NCBI GenBank assembly: GCA_030600975.1
Contig: JAUVUL010000136.1
Location: forward strand, 1 to 5,952
Length of the DNA stretch: 5,952 nucleotides
Source: Candidatus Aegiribacteria sp.
Lineage (GTDB): Bacteria > Fermentibacterota > Fermentibacteria > Fermentibacterales > JCC-6
Direction of reading: 5' to 3'
The notes below the pieces were generated by a model. The model did not search any database and was not told where the DNA came from. It worked only from the letters and a program-made list of their open reading frames with translations. Shown in pieces: positions 1-5,952 of the stretch (position 1 is the stretch's first letter; every line of letters starts with the position of its first letter). A program made the translations under genes and the position numbers.

Positions 1-1
1 G

Positions 2-673
2 TTCTTTGTTATTCTTTTTGTTGCTGCTGCAGCAACTTTCGCTTCATCAACACTGACAGGTCACGTCGGTGGTGAGTACACTCTCTGGATGCCTGCGACT
101 GATGATGTGATCGATACAAATGCTTTAACCGAGCCGGATATATTCAACACAGCTTTTGCATCTTTCACTGATTACTATGTAGCTGATGATTTCACCCCTT
201 CCGCCAACTACGCAGTTACTGATGTTACCTGGTGGACGCTTACTACCGGGGCAGTACCCGATGCAGGAGATCTTGAAGTTCTGTTCTACACAGATCTCCC
301 TCCCGGACCCGGCACTCTGCTGTGGACAGGTGTACCTACTGCAGTGTCGCTTGGTAATACCGGTCTAACTTTTGCCGGATATGTGATCTGGCAGACACAA
401 GTTACATTACCTGACACTGATTACTTCAATGTAGTTGGAGGAACTACGTACTGGGTATCCATGCATCGTACTGATGGAACAACCCTCTACATAATTCTGG
501 ATTCTATTGTAAGAGGCACCGAGCTTTACAGAATCATTGATGCAACCGGTTGGGTTGCCGGATCATCTACCGGAAGCCCTCCGTATGATCCGACAGATGT
601 TTTCCAGATCATAGAAGGCACAGCCACTGCGATCGAACGCGAAACATGGGGAAGCATCAAGTCCATCTTCTAG
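2..673 (+). CDS. Exported beta-rich protein of unknown function, 5'-truncated by the window edge
   Basis: The reading frame is open to the left edge. The first Met in the window (position 89) is unlikely to be the start, because the codons before it encode a signal-peptide core (FFVILFVAAAATFA, residues 1-14 of the visible part) with a likely cleavage site after TFA. Only the start and a few n-region residues should be missing. The visible 223 residues contain no further membrane segment, so the product is probably exported to the periplasm, surface or medium. The mature part is rich in Thr, Asp, Tyr and Trp and has alternating beta-strand character. It carries a YVADDF motif (59-64) followed by a strand ending in WW, which I associate from memory with secreted beta-sandwich modules. 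The last nine residues, TWGSIKSIF, look like a conserved C-terminal tail. No catalytic motif is visible and I do not recognise a named family. A strong terminator follows 20 bases after the stop. The coding call is firm; the function is unknown. Confidence 0.82.
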   Translation, partial: FFVILFVAAAATFASSTLTGHVGGEYTLWMPATDDVIDTNALTEPDIFNTAFASFTDYYVADDFTPSANYAVTDVTWWTLTTGAVPDAGDLEVLFYTDLPPGPGTLLWTGVPTAVSLGNTGLTFAGYVIWQTQVTLPDTDYFNVVGGTTYWVSMHRTDGTTLYIILDSIVRGTELYRIIDATGWVAGSSTGSPPYDPTDVFQIIEGTATAIERETWGSIKSIF

Positions 674-693
674 CTTCTTGCAGCATAATGTTG

Positions 694-723
694 AACCGGG
701 AAGAGCGTGCTCTTCCCGGTTTT
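694..723 (+). terminator. Rho-independent terminator after the first exported-protein gene
   Basis: Two perfectly complementary 13-base arms (694-706 and 709-721, AACCGGGAAGAGC and its complement) are separated by only two bases. The innermost pair probably opens, giving a 12-bp stem with a four-base loop. The 3' arm runs directly into TTTT (720-723) and then CCC, so the U-tract is short but present. It lies 20 bases after the TAG stop and should end transcription of the upstream gene, separating it from the next one. The other strand shows no good T-run after the stem, so it is probably one-directional. Confidence 0.8.
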
Positions 724-797
724 CCCATTTCCAGGTACGGATCATGCATTTCGCAACGGTCAACTGTGAAGTATTTCTAATCGGTTTATGCCCCTGA

Positions 798-837
798 TTG
801 CTTCATGAGTTCTTTTTACGTAATGTACTGGTAGAAT
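798..837 (+). promoter_or_regulatory. Tentative sigma70-like promoter for the 870-1958 gene
   Basis: A promoter is expected between the terminator at 694-723 and the start at 870. The best -10 candidate is TAGAAT at 832-837 (five of six consensus bases), which would give a leader of about 25 bases, but no good -35 box lies 16-18 bases upstream. An alternative pair is TTGCTT (798-803) with TAATGT (821-826), spaced 17 bases but with a weak -10. Both readings rest on short matches only. Confidence 0.22.
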
Positions 838-856
838 TGTTTCAAATGGCATTTTC

Positions 857-865
857 AAAGGGGGA
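857..865 (+). promoter_or_regulatory. Ribosome binding site fixing the start at 870
   Basis: AAAGGGGGA lies with its last G five bases before the ATG at 870. Nothing comparable precedes the longer in-frame ATG at 798. A signal peptide begins exactly at the 870 Met, so this site decides the start. Confidence 0.72.
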
Positions 866-869
866 TCTG

Positions 870-1958
870 ATGAGACACTCATTTATTCTGGCGATAGTTT
901 CCACGGCACTGTGTTCTGTTCTGCACGGAGCCACTGTTATCGATCATACCTGTGCCGATCTTGATCTGATACCGGCCAGCTGGATCATAGCAGTACAGGA
1001 TGAAATTCCTTCCCACTATGCGCATACTTCCCACGGTTCTCAACTGACATACGGACTTGAGTTCATAGAGGCGGTCAGTTCATTCTACAGTTTTGAATTG
1101 GGGTATCGCAACCTTCCGTCCGTTGCGGGAGCATGGTGTATTTTCCAGGGACAGGAATCAGTATCATACATAACTCCCGACCTTTACTGGGAAACCTCAA
1201 CCGGCATGAACCTTACAAGAGATGTACTGGATCACAATCCAACGATAAAGACCTCGATGTGGTGCTGGTGCTGCCAGATGGATGGCTACAGCGAGTCCCA
1301 GGTTCAGGCGTACCTTGATTCTATGTCGGTTCTTGAAGCCGAATATCCCAATGTTACGTTCATCTACTTTACGGGAAATGCCCAGGGAACAGGCTCCGGT
1401 GGCTATAACAGATGGCAGAGGAACGAACAGGTACGCAGCTTCTGTAATACTAATGACAAGGTTCTTTACGACTTCGCCGACCTGGACTGCTGGTGGTACA
1501 ATCCATCTTCCTCATCATGGGAACAGCATACATACTACTACAGCGGATATGACATCCCGGCGGAACATCCCCAGTTCTACGGCAATCAACACGGTCATAC
1601 GACCGATGAAAGCTGTTACCAGAAGGGCGAGGCCCTATGGTATATGATGGCGATAATTGCCGGGTGGACGGGAACCGGGATCGCTGAGGAGGAAATCCTG
1701 GATGATAGCGGTTTCCATATTTCAGCTGTTAATCCATCCAGGGGAACTGCCGGCATATCTTGTTCGATTCCCCAGCGGTTGAATGTAAGCATAAGCGTCT
1801 ATTCATGCAGTGGCAGGCTTGTAGATACACCCTTCAGAGGTGAGCTTGAAACTGGCAATCATGAGTTTGTACTGGATGCACTCCCACCGGGTCTGTATCA
1901 CGTGGTCGTGCAATCAGATGAGTTTACTGCTTCAGAAAGCATAATCATCCTGAACTGA
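870..1958 (+). CDS. Secreted protein, SGNH-hydrolase-like N-terminal region with C-terminal sorting/FlgD-like beta-domain; function unknown
   Basis: The product has 362 residues. An in-frame ATG at 798 would add 24 residues ahead of the signal peptide, so I chose 870, which has a strong Shine-Dalgarno site. Residues 1-21 form a signal peptide (MRHSFILAIV onward, cleavage near HGA). Residues about 22-267 form a putative catalytic or binding region with HTSHGSQ (52-58), MWCWCCQ (130-136), YFTGN (166-170) and a late block GHTTDESCYQKGEALW (242-257) leading to GW at 265-266. The order of an early Ser-containing block, a Gly/Asn block and a late His/Asp block recalls SGNH/GDSL hydrolases, but the canonical GDS motif is absent, so enzymatic activity is inference. 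Residues 268-280 form an acidic linker. Residues 281-362 look like an exported-protein C-terminal domain: NPSRG, VYSCSGRLV, then LPPGLYHVVV and a final IIILN. Ten Cys remain after cleavage, suggesting disulphides in an oxidising compartment. The gene stands alone after a terminator and converges on guaA. Confidence 0.85.
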   Translation: MRHSFILAIVSTALCSVLHGATVIDHTCADLDLIPASWIIAVQDEIPSHYAHTSHGSQLTYGLEFIEAVSSFYSFELGYRNLPSVAGAWCIFQGQESVSYITPDLYWETSTGMNLTRDVLDHNPTIKTSMWCWCCQMDGYSESQVQAYLDSMSVLEAEYPNVTFIYFTGNAQGTGSGGYNRWQRNEQVRSFCNTNDKVLYDFADLDCWWYNPSSSSWEQHTYYYSGYDIPAEHPQFYGNQHGHTTDESCYQKGEALWYMMAIIAGWTGTGIAEEEILDDSGFHISAVNPSRGTAGISCSIPQRLNVSISVYSCSGRLVDTPFRGELETGNHEFVLDALPPGLYHVVVQSDEFTASESIIILN

Positions 1959-1972
1959 CGAGGTCAGCTGCT

Positions 1973-3514
1973 TTACTCCCACTCGATCGTACCGGGAGGT
2001 TTGGTGGATATATCGTAAACAACCCGGCTTACACCGTTGACCCTGTTAACGATTGAGGATGATATCCTGGCCAGATGTTCCGGAGGCATTCTGTACCAGT
2101 CAGCTGTCATCGCGTCCGTGGAAGTTACAGCACGGAGGGCAATGACCCTGTCATAGGTTCTTTCGTCACCCATGACCCCGACGGTTCTGATAGGAAGAAG
2201 CACTGCGAAAGCCTGCCAGATCTCATCGTAGAGATCGTTCTCCAGCAGGTAATCTATGAAGATCCTGTCAGCTTTTCTAAGGATGTCAAGATCTTCGAGG
2301 TTGATATCTCCAAGTATCCTGACCGCCAGCCCCGGACCGGGAAAAGGATGCCTTGATACCATACGCTCTGGCAGTCCCAGCTCACGTCCAAGCTCCCTCA
2401 CTTCGTCCTTGAACAGCTCCCGAAGCGGTTCCAGCAGTTTGAGGTTCATCCTCTGCGGCAGGCCGCCTACATTGTGATGGCTCTTGATGGTCGCAGAAGG
2501 TCCGCGGAAGGAAACACTCTCGATGACATCCGGGTACAGAGTTCCCTGGGCAAGATGGGTCACGTTCTCGATTTCGGATGCAGCCCTCTCGAAAAGTTCG
2601 ATGAAGACTCTGCCGATGATCTTCCTTTTCCTCTCCGGATCTGTCACTCCGCTCAAAGCGGAAAGGAACTCATCGGAACCATCAATAACCTTAAGCGGCA
2701 TCCCGAAATGGTCGATGAAAGTCTCCACTACCTCTTCCCGCTCGCCCATTCTCAATAGACCGTTATCCACGAAAATCGGCGTGAACCTCTCGGGTACTGC
2801 TTCATGAAGAAGTGCAGCTACAACGGAGGAATCCACACCCCCCGAAAGTCCGAGAATAACATTACCACCGCCGGCAAGCTCCTTCCGTACAGTTTCAATT
2901 GAACTTTTCCGAAATGCTTTCATGTTCCAGTTGGGTGAAATACCGGATATTCCGAAAACAAAATTCCTCAGCAAACTTTCTCCGAATTCGGTATGATTCA
3001 CCTCAGGGTGAAACTGCACTCCATACCTTCGCCTGGTGATATCAGCCATGGCCGCAATCGGAAGCGACTCCGTATACGCAATCGTACTGTATCCTCCGGG
3101 AACCTTGACAACTCTATCTCCGTGGCTCATCCAGGCCTGCAGGCCGGATTCAATGTCATGAAAAATACCAACATCATTTTCACAGTACAACTTCGCAGGG
3201 CCATATTCCCTCTCGTACCCACCCTCTACTTTTCCATTCTCATGAAGGGTCAGCAGCTGCATTCCGTAGCAGATACCAAGCATTGGCAATTCAATCTGAA
3301 AAATCGCCGGGTCAGGATGAGGGGAGTCTTTATCGTATACACTTGAAGGGCCTCCCGAGAGTATTATTGCGGCAGGTTCAATTCTCATTATCTCGGACAG
3401 CGGTGCATTCCCGGGAATAAGCTCGCAGTAAACACCCATTTCCCTTATCCTTCTGGCTATCAGCTGATTGTACTGGGAACCGAAATCAAGAATCGCTACT
3501 CCACCGCGAATCAT
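1973..3514 (-). CDS. guaA: GMP synthase (glutamine-hydrolysing)
   Basis: This cytoplasmic enzyme converts XMP, ATP and glutamine to GMP, the last step of guanine nucleotide synthesis. At 513 residues it has the usual length for the single-chain two-domain enzyme. The N-terminal class I amidotransferase domain (about 5-190) starts with ILDFGSQYNQLIARR and has LSGGPSSVYD (52-61), nucleophile Cys82 in GICYGMQ, SHGD (130-133), and catalytic His169 and Glu171 in GVQFHPEV. The ATP-pyrophosphatase domain follows with the PP-loop SGGVDSS (224-230). The C-terminal dimerisation and XMP-binding part carries HPFPGPGLAVRILGD and ends in the family signature KPPGTIEWE. All key residues are present. It is the last gene of the pyrG-purF-guaA operon, starts nine bases after purF, and has its ribosome site overlapping the purF stop. 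No clear terminator lies in the 14 bases before the opposing gene. Confidence 0.98.
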   Translation of the reverse strand: MIRGGVAILDFGSQYNQLIARRIREMGVYCELIPGNAPLSEIMRIEPAAIILSGGPSSVYDKDSPHPDPAIFQIELPMLGICYGMQLLTLHENGKVEGGYEREYGPAKLYCENDVGIFHDIESGLQAWMSHGDRVVKVPGGYSTIAYTESLPIAAMADITRRRYGVQFHPEVNHTEFGESLLRNFVFGISGISPNWNMKAFRKSSIETVRKELAGGGNVILGLSGGVDSSVVAALLHEAVPERFTPIFVDNGLLRMGEREEVVETFIDHFGMPLKVIDGSDEFLSALSGVTDPERKRKIIGRVFIELFERAASEIENVTHLAQGTLYPDVIESVSFRGPSATIKSHHNVGGLPQRMNLKLLEPLRELFKDEVRELGRELGLPERMVSRHPFPGPGLAVRILGDINLEDLDILRKADRIFIDYLLENDLYDEIWQAFAVLLPIRTVGVMGDERTYDRVIALRAVTSTDAMTADWYRMPPEHLARISSSIVNRVNGVSRVVYDISTKPPGTIEWE

Positions 3515-3518
3515 AGTA

Positions 3519-3526
3519 TCTCCTTA
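3519..3526 (-). promoter_or_regulatory. guaA ribosome binding site overlapping the purF stop codon
   Basis: On the minus strand this reads TAAGGAGA, a near-perfect Shine-Dalgarno sequence four bases before the guaA ATG (3514-3512). Its first three bases, TAA (3526-3524), are the purF stop codon. A ribosome terminating on purF would therefore sit on the guaA initiation site, which suggests translational coupling. Confidence 0.8.
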
Positions 3527-4984
3527 ACTGTGGCTTTTGTACCCATCATATTCCGCAAAGGTTTCTGGTGGTTTTACAGGATATTCACCATCAAAACAAG
3601 CTGTGCAGTAATCATAGGGGTTGTGTGCCCTGACGCAGCTGAGCATTCCCTCTTTCGACAGGTATCCCAGGCTGTCAAGTTTGAGCTGTTCAGCTATTTC
3701 CTCCACTGAGAGATTTCCTGCAATCAGCTTCGATGGTTCCGGAAAATCTATTCCGAAGTAACAGCCGAATTTTTGGGGAGGACAGCTTACCCTCATGTGA
3801 ACCTCCGAAGCTCCGGCTTCCCGGAGAGATCTTATTCTGGCTCGACTTGTGGTGCCTCTGACAATACTGTCCTCAACGACACACAGTCTTTTCCCCTTAA
3901 CGGCTTCCGGAATGGGCTGAAGCTTTCTCATGACCATTGTCGCTCTGTGTGCTGAAGCAGGGTCGATGAATGTCCTGCCTACATAATGATTACGTGTAAA
4001 ACACATGTCGAATGGCAATCCAAGCTCCCTGGCAAAGCCCATTGCAGCGAACATGCCACTATCCGGGACCGGAGCGACTATGTCACATTCCACCGGGTAT
4101 TCCCTTGCAAGCTGACGACCCATGGCAAGCCTTGTTGTATAGACGCTGTCTCCGAATATTCTGCTTCCAGGTCTCGCGAAATAAACATGCTCGAAAATAC
4201 ACTGCGCAAGCCCCGGTCTATTCCTGAATAGGTTCGCTCCGCTGCTGAACCGCTCCGATTCAGGAACGAATGTACCGTGCGGAATGTACAGGATCTCACC
4301 GGCATTTATTTCCCGCAGATACTCAGCACCGCATACATCGAAAGCCAGGGTTTCGCTCGCGATGATCCATCCCCCCTCCTCGAACCTGCCAAGGTTCAGT
4401 GGCCTGAATCCCAGAGGGTCTCTCACAGCATAGAAACCATCCGGGGTCATGAGCAGGAAACAGTACGCTCCCTGGAGCCTGCCCAGAGCTATCTCCAGAG
4501 CTTCCCGGATATTGAAACCGGTCTGATGAAGATTACGGGACATCAGGTGCAGAACGACTTCCGTATCGGTATTCGTCATGAAAATTGCTCCCTGACGATG
4601 CAGCTCTTCTCTCAGTGATACGGCGTTTGTGAGGGTTCCGTTGTGGGCTATTCCTATCTGGAACCCGGCCATACTCACCATCAGAGGCTGAGCGTTCTCA
4701 ACCCCGCCGCCCCCATAGGTTCCATACCTTACATGACCCATAGCAGCTTCGATTCTGCCGGTTAGAAAGTCAGGCGGAATATCGGACATAGCTTCTGATA
4801 CGGTGCCTTTTCTTTTGTACAGCTTCATCTTCCCATCGGAATATGTCAGAACTCCAGCGGCCTCCTGGCCCCTGTGCTGAAGGGCAAGCAAACCCTCAGC
4901 TACGAGGGCAACGGAGTTTCCCCTGAAACCGCTGATTCCACACAGCCCGCAATACTCACCTGCTTTAGCTGCTTGTAGATGCAT
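3524..4984 (-). CDS. purF: Amidophosphoribosyltransferase, propeptide and iron-sulphur type
   Basis: PurF makes 5-phosphoribosylamine from PRPP and glutamine, the committed step of purine synthesis. The frame is open to an ATG at 5098, but that would add 38 non-conserved residues lying inside pyrG. The Met at 4984 gives 486 residues and an 11-residue propeptide (MHLQAAKAGEY) before the Ntn nucleophile Cys12 in CGLCGISG, the same propeptide length as I recall for B. subtilis PurF. Amidotransferase motifs follow: LQHRGQEAAG (35-44), RYGTYGGGG (86-94), HNGTLTN (114-120) and TDTE (139-142). The C-terminal phosphoribosyltransferase domain has the PRPP loop VVEDSIVRGTTS (369-380) and YVGRTFI (334-340). 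Cys262 (CIFEHVYFARP), Cys408 (GCYFGID), Cys460 and Cys463 (CTAC) match the four cluster ligands of the B. subtilis enzyme by motif and near-constant offset, so a [4Fe-4S] cluster is expected. The start lies 20 bp inside the end of pyrG, and guaA follows after nine bases. Confidence 0.96.
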   Translation of the reverse strand: MHLQAAKAGEYCGLCGISGFRGNSVALVAEGLLALQHRGQEAAGVLTYSDGKMKLYKRKGTVSEAMSDIPPDFLTGRIEAAMGHVRYGTYGGGGVENAQPLMVSMAGFQIGIAHNGTLTNAVSLREELHRQGAIFMTNTDTEVVLHLMSRNLHQTGFNIREALEIALGRLQGAYCFLLMTPDGFYAVRDPLGFRPLNLGRFEEGGWIIASETLAFDVCGAEYLREINAGEILYIPHGTFVPESERFSSGANLFRNRPGLAQCIFEHVYFARPGSRIFGDSVYTTRLAMGRQLAREYPVECDIVAPVPDSGMFAAMGFARELGLPFDMCFTRNHYVGRTFIDPASAHRATMVMRKLQPIPEAVKGKRLCVVEDSIVRGTTSRARIRSLREAGASEVHMRVSCPPQKFGCYFGIDFPEPSKLIAGNLSVEEIAEQLKLDSLGYLSKEGMLSCVRAHNPYDYCTACFDGEYPVKPPETFAEYDGYKSHS

Positions 4985-5952
4985 GTTTCCTGGCGGCTCC
5001 TGTAAAGGCTCTGAACAGTGGGTTGGGCTTAAGTGGTGTGGAGGTAAACTCCGGATGGAACTGGCAGGCAACAAACCATTTGTGATCCGGTCTTTCAACT
5101 ATCTCAACAAGTTCTCCGTCAGGAGAAAGACCAGAACAGACAAGTCCTGCTTCGGAGAGCCGTTCCCTGTATTCATTGTTGAACTCGTATCTGTGCCTGT
5201 GACGCTCTGAAATGCTGCTGCTTCCGTAGGCCGATTGCGCTGCCGAACCATCCTGCAGGACACATGGGTAAAGACCCAGGCGCATTGTCCCTCCCTTGTG
5301 GGTAACACCCTTCTGTTCCTCCATAAGATGGATAACCGGTTGGGAACATTCTGGAGAGAATTCGGAACTGTTTGCATCGGATAATCCTGCAAGGTGCCTT
5401 GCCGTTTCAATAACCGCGCACTGCAGCCCCAGGCATATGCCAAGATAAGGTATGTTCCTTTCCCTTGCAAACTGGACAGCTTCCAGTTTCCCCTCGATCC
5501 CGCGGTAGCCGAATCCACCGGGAACCAGTATTCCATCCAGACCTTCAAGAGTTTCTATGATACCATTTTCAAGATCCTCTGACTCGATACCCTTAATCTC
5601 AAGGGCGATATCATTTGCGATACCTCCATGTGAAAGGGCTTCATAAACACTCTTGTAAGCATCGCGCAGCCCCATGTACTTGCCGACGACACCAATCCTG
5701 ACAGAAGGACCGGATGGATTCACTGCCCTGATGATCATAGCTTTCCAGTCATCAAGATCAAGATGATTAAGGGGAAGATTCAACCTTTTCAGGATTAGCT
5801 CATCAAGCTTCTGATCTGCAAGCTCAACGGGTACTTCGTAGATTGAATTCTCCACATCCTTCTCTTCAATAACAGCTTCAGGTGGAACGTTGCAGAACAT
5901 GGAGAGTTTTTTGAAATGCTCTTCCTGAAGGGATCTTTCTGTCCTGCATATA
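4965..5952 (-). CDS. pyrG: CTP synthase, C-terminal 328 residues (N-terminus beyond the right edge)
   Basis: CTP synthase aminates UTP to CTP using ATP and glutamine nitrogen in the cytoplasm. The frame continues upstream of the Met at 5900 to the window edge with family-typical residues (ICRTERSLQEEHFKKLS before MFCNVP), so that Met is internal. About 210 residues of the N-terminal synthetase domain, including its P-loop, should lie outside, given a usual length near 540. In visible numbering from the edge, the tail of the synthetase domain (CRTER, FCNVPPEAV, SIYEVP) is followed by the class I amidotransferase domain, starting near VRIGVVGKYMGLRDAYKSV. It has ILVPGGFGYRGIEGK (141-155), nucleophile Cys173 in GICLGLQ, KGGTMRLG (219-226), RHRHRYEFN, and catalytic His299 and Glu301 in CQFHPEF. 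All visible catalytic residues are intact. It is the most upstream operon gene in view, and its last 20 bases overlap purF. Its promoter lies outside. Confidence 0.97.
   Translation of the reverse strand, partial: ICRTERSLQEEHFKKLSMFCNVPPEAVIEEKDVENSIYEVPVELADQKLDELILKRLNLPLNHLDLDDWKAMIIRAVNPSGPSVRIGVVGKYMGLRDAYKSVYEALSHGGIANDIALEIKGIESEDLENGIIETLEGLDGILVPGGFGYRGIEGKLEAVQFARERNIPYLGICLGLQCAVIETARHLAGLSDANSSEFSPECSQPVIHLMEEQKGVTHKGGTMRLGLYPCVLQDGSAAQSAYGSSSISERHRHRYEFNNEYRERLSEAGLVCSGLSPDGELVEIVERPDHKWFVACQFHPEFTSTPLKPNPLFRAFTGAARKHASTSS
4985..5002 (-). promoter_or_regulatory. Candidate purF ribosome binding sites inside the pyrG 3' end
   Basis: Two purine-rich stretches precede the purF ATG at 4984 on the minus strand: AGGA at 4991-4988, three bases from the ATG, and CAGGAG at 5002-4997, twelve bases away. 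Neither spacing is ideal, but together they support initiation at 4984 over the longer frame from 5098. Both lie in pyrG coding sequence, so purF is likely translated in coupling with pyrG. Confidence 0.5.

Noticed and set aside
563..763. Minus-strand open frame of 66 codons opposite the end of the first gene and the terminator
   Set aside because: It overlaps a real gene and the terminator hairpin, and its peptide has no recognisable features. It is a chance open frame.
798..869. A 24-residue N-terminal extension of the 870-1958 gene from the ATG at 798
   Set aside because: It places non-signal residues before a well-formed signal peptide, lacks a Shine-Dalgarno site, and would bury the strong site at 857-865 inside the coding region.
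1955..1967. Small inverted repeat CTGAC-GAG-GTCAG between the convergent genes as a shared terminator
   Set aside because: The stem is only five base pairs and no T-run follows on either strand.
4328..4348. Apparent loss of an iron-sulphur ligand in PurF (SETL where B. subtilis has SETC) with a Cys five residues later
   Set aside because: Counting positions in the remembered B. subtilis sequence shows that the ligand Cys236 is in the later CSMEYIYFSRP segment, not in SETC. The equivalent Cys262 is present here, so no ligand is missing.
4985..5098. A 38-residue extension of purF starting at 5098
   Set aside because: These codons overlap the conserved end of pyrG in another frame and match nothing in the PurF family. 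The start at 4984 gives a propeptide of the expected length.
5099..5548. Minus-strand 149-codon open frame within pyrG
   Set aside because: It lies entirely inside the conserved CTP synthase amidotransferase domain in a different frame, and its translation shows no family features.

Overview
The window is bacterial chromosomal DNA with two unlike halves. The left third carries two rightward genes for exported proteins of unknown function. The right two thirds carries a tightly packed leftward nucleotide-biosynthesis operon. The last base of coding sequence on each side is only 14 bases from the other, so the halves meet tail to tail.

Left part (1-1958, + strand). The first gene enters from the left edge. 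Its open frame runs to the edge and begins with a hydrophobic signal-peptide core, followed by a beta-rich domain and the short tail TWGSIKSIF. It ends at a strong hairpin terminator (694-723). After a short intergenic stretch comes a 362-residue secreted protein with His/Ser-, Trp/Cys- and Gly/Asn-containing motifs that recall an SGNH-hydrolase-like fold, plus a C-terminal beta-sandwich resembling the sorting or FlgD-type domains of exported proteins. I place its start at 870, not at the longest possible 798.

Right part (1973-5952, - strand). Transcription runs right to left: pyrG (CTP synthase, N-terminal part outside the window), purF (amidophosphoribosyltransferase) and guaA (GMP synthase). 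The genes overlap by 20 bp (pyrG/purF) or are 9 bp apart (purF/guaA), and the purF stop codon lies within the guaA ribosome binding site. All three enzymes use glutamine as nitrogen donor. Together they cover CTP formation, the first committed step of purine synthesis, and the XMP-to-GMP step. PurF is of the Bacillus subtilis type: an 11-residue propeptide before the catalytic Cys and a full set of four candidate iron-sulphur ligands.

Organism. The sequence has moderate GC, good Shine-Dalgarno sites and standard bacterial enzymes. Exported proteins with a C-terminal beta-domain or a TWGxIKxxF-like tail suggest an uncultivated Gram-negative lineage in or near the FCB group, such as Candidatus Fermentibacteria or a relative. 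That placement is inferred from remembered sequence style and is not established here. I see no tRNA, rRNA, CRISPR array, insertion sequence or phage gene. The nucleotide genes are ordinary. The novelty lies mainly in the two exported proteins and in the arrangement of the amidotransferase operon.
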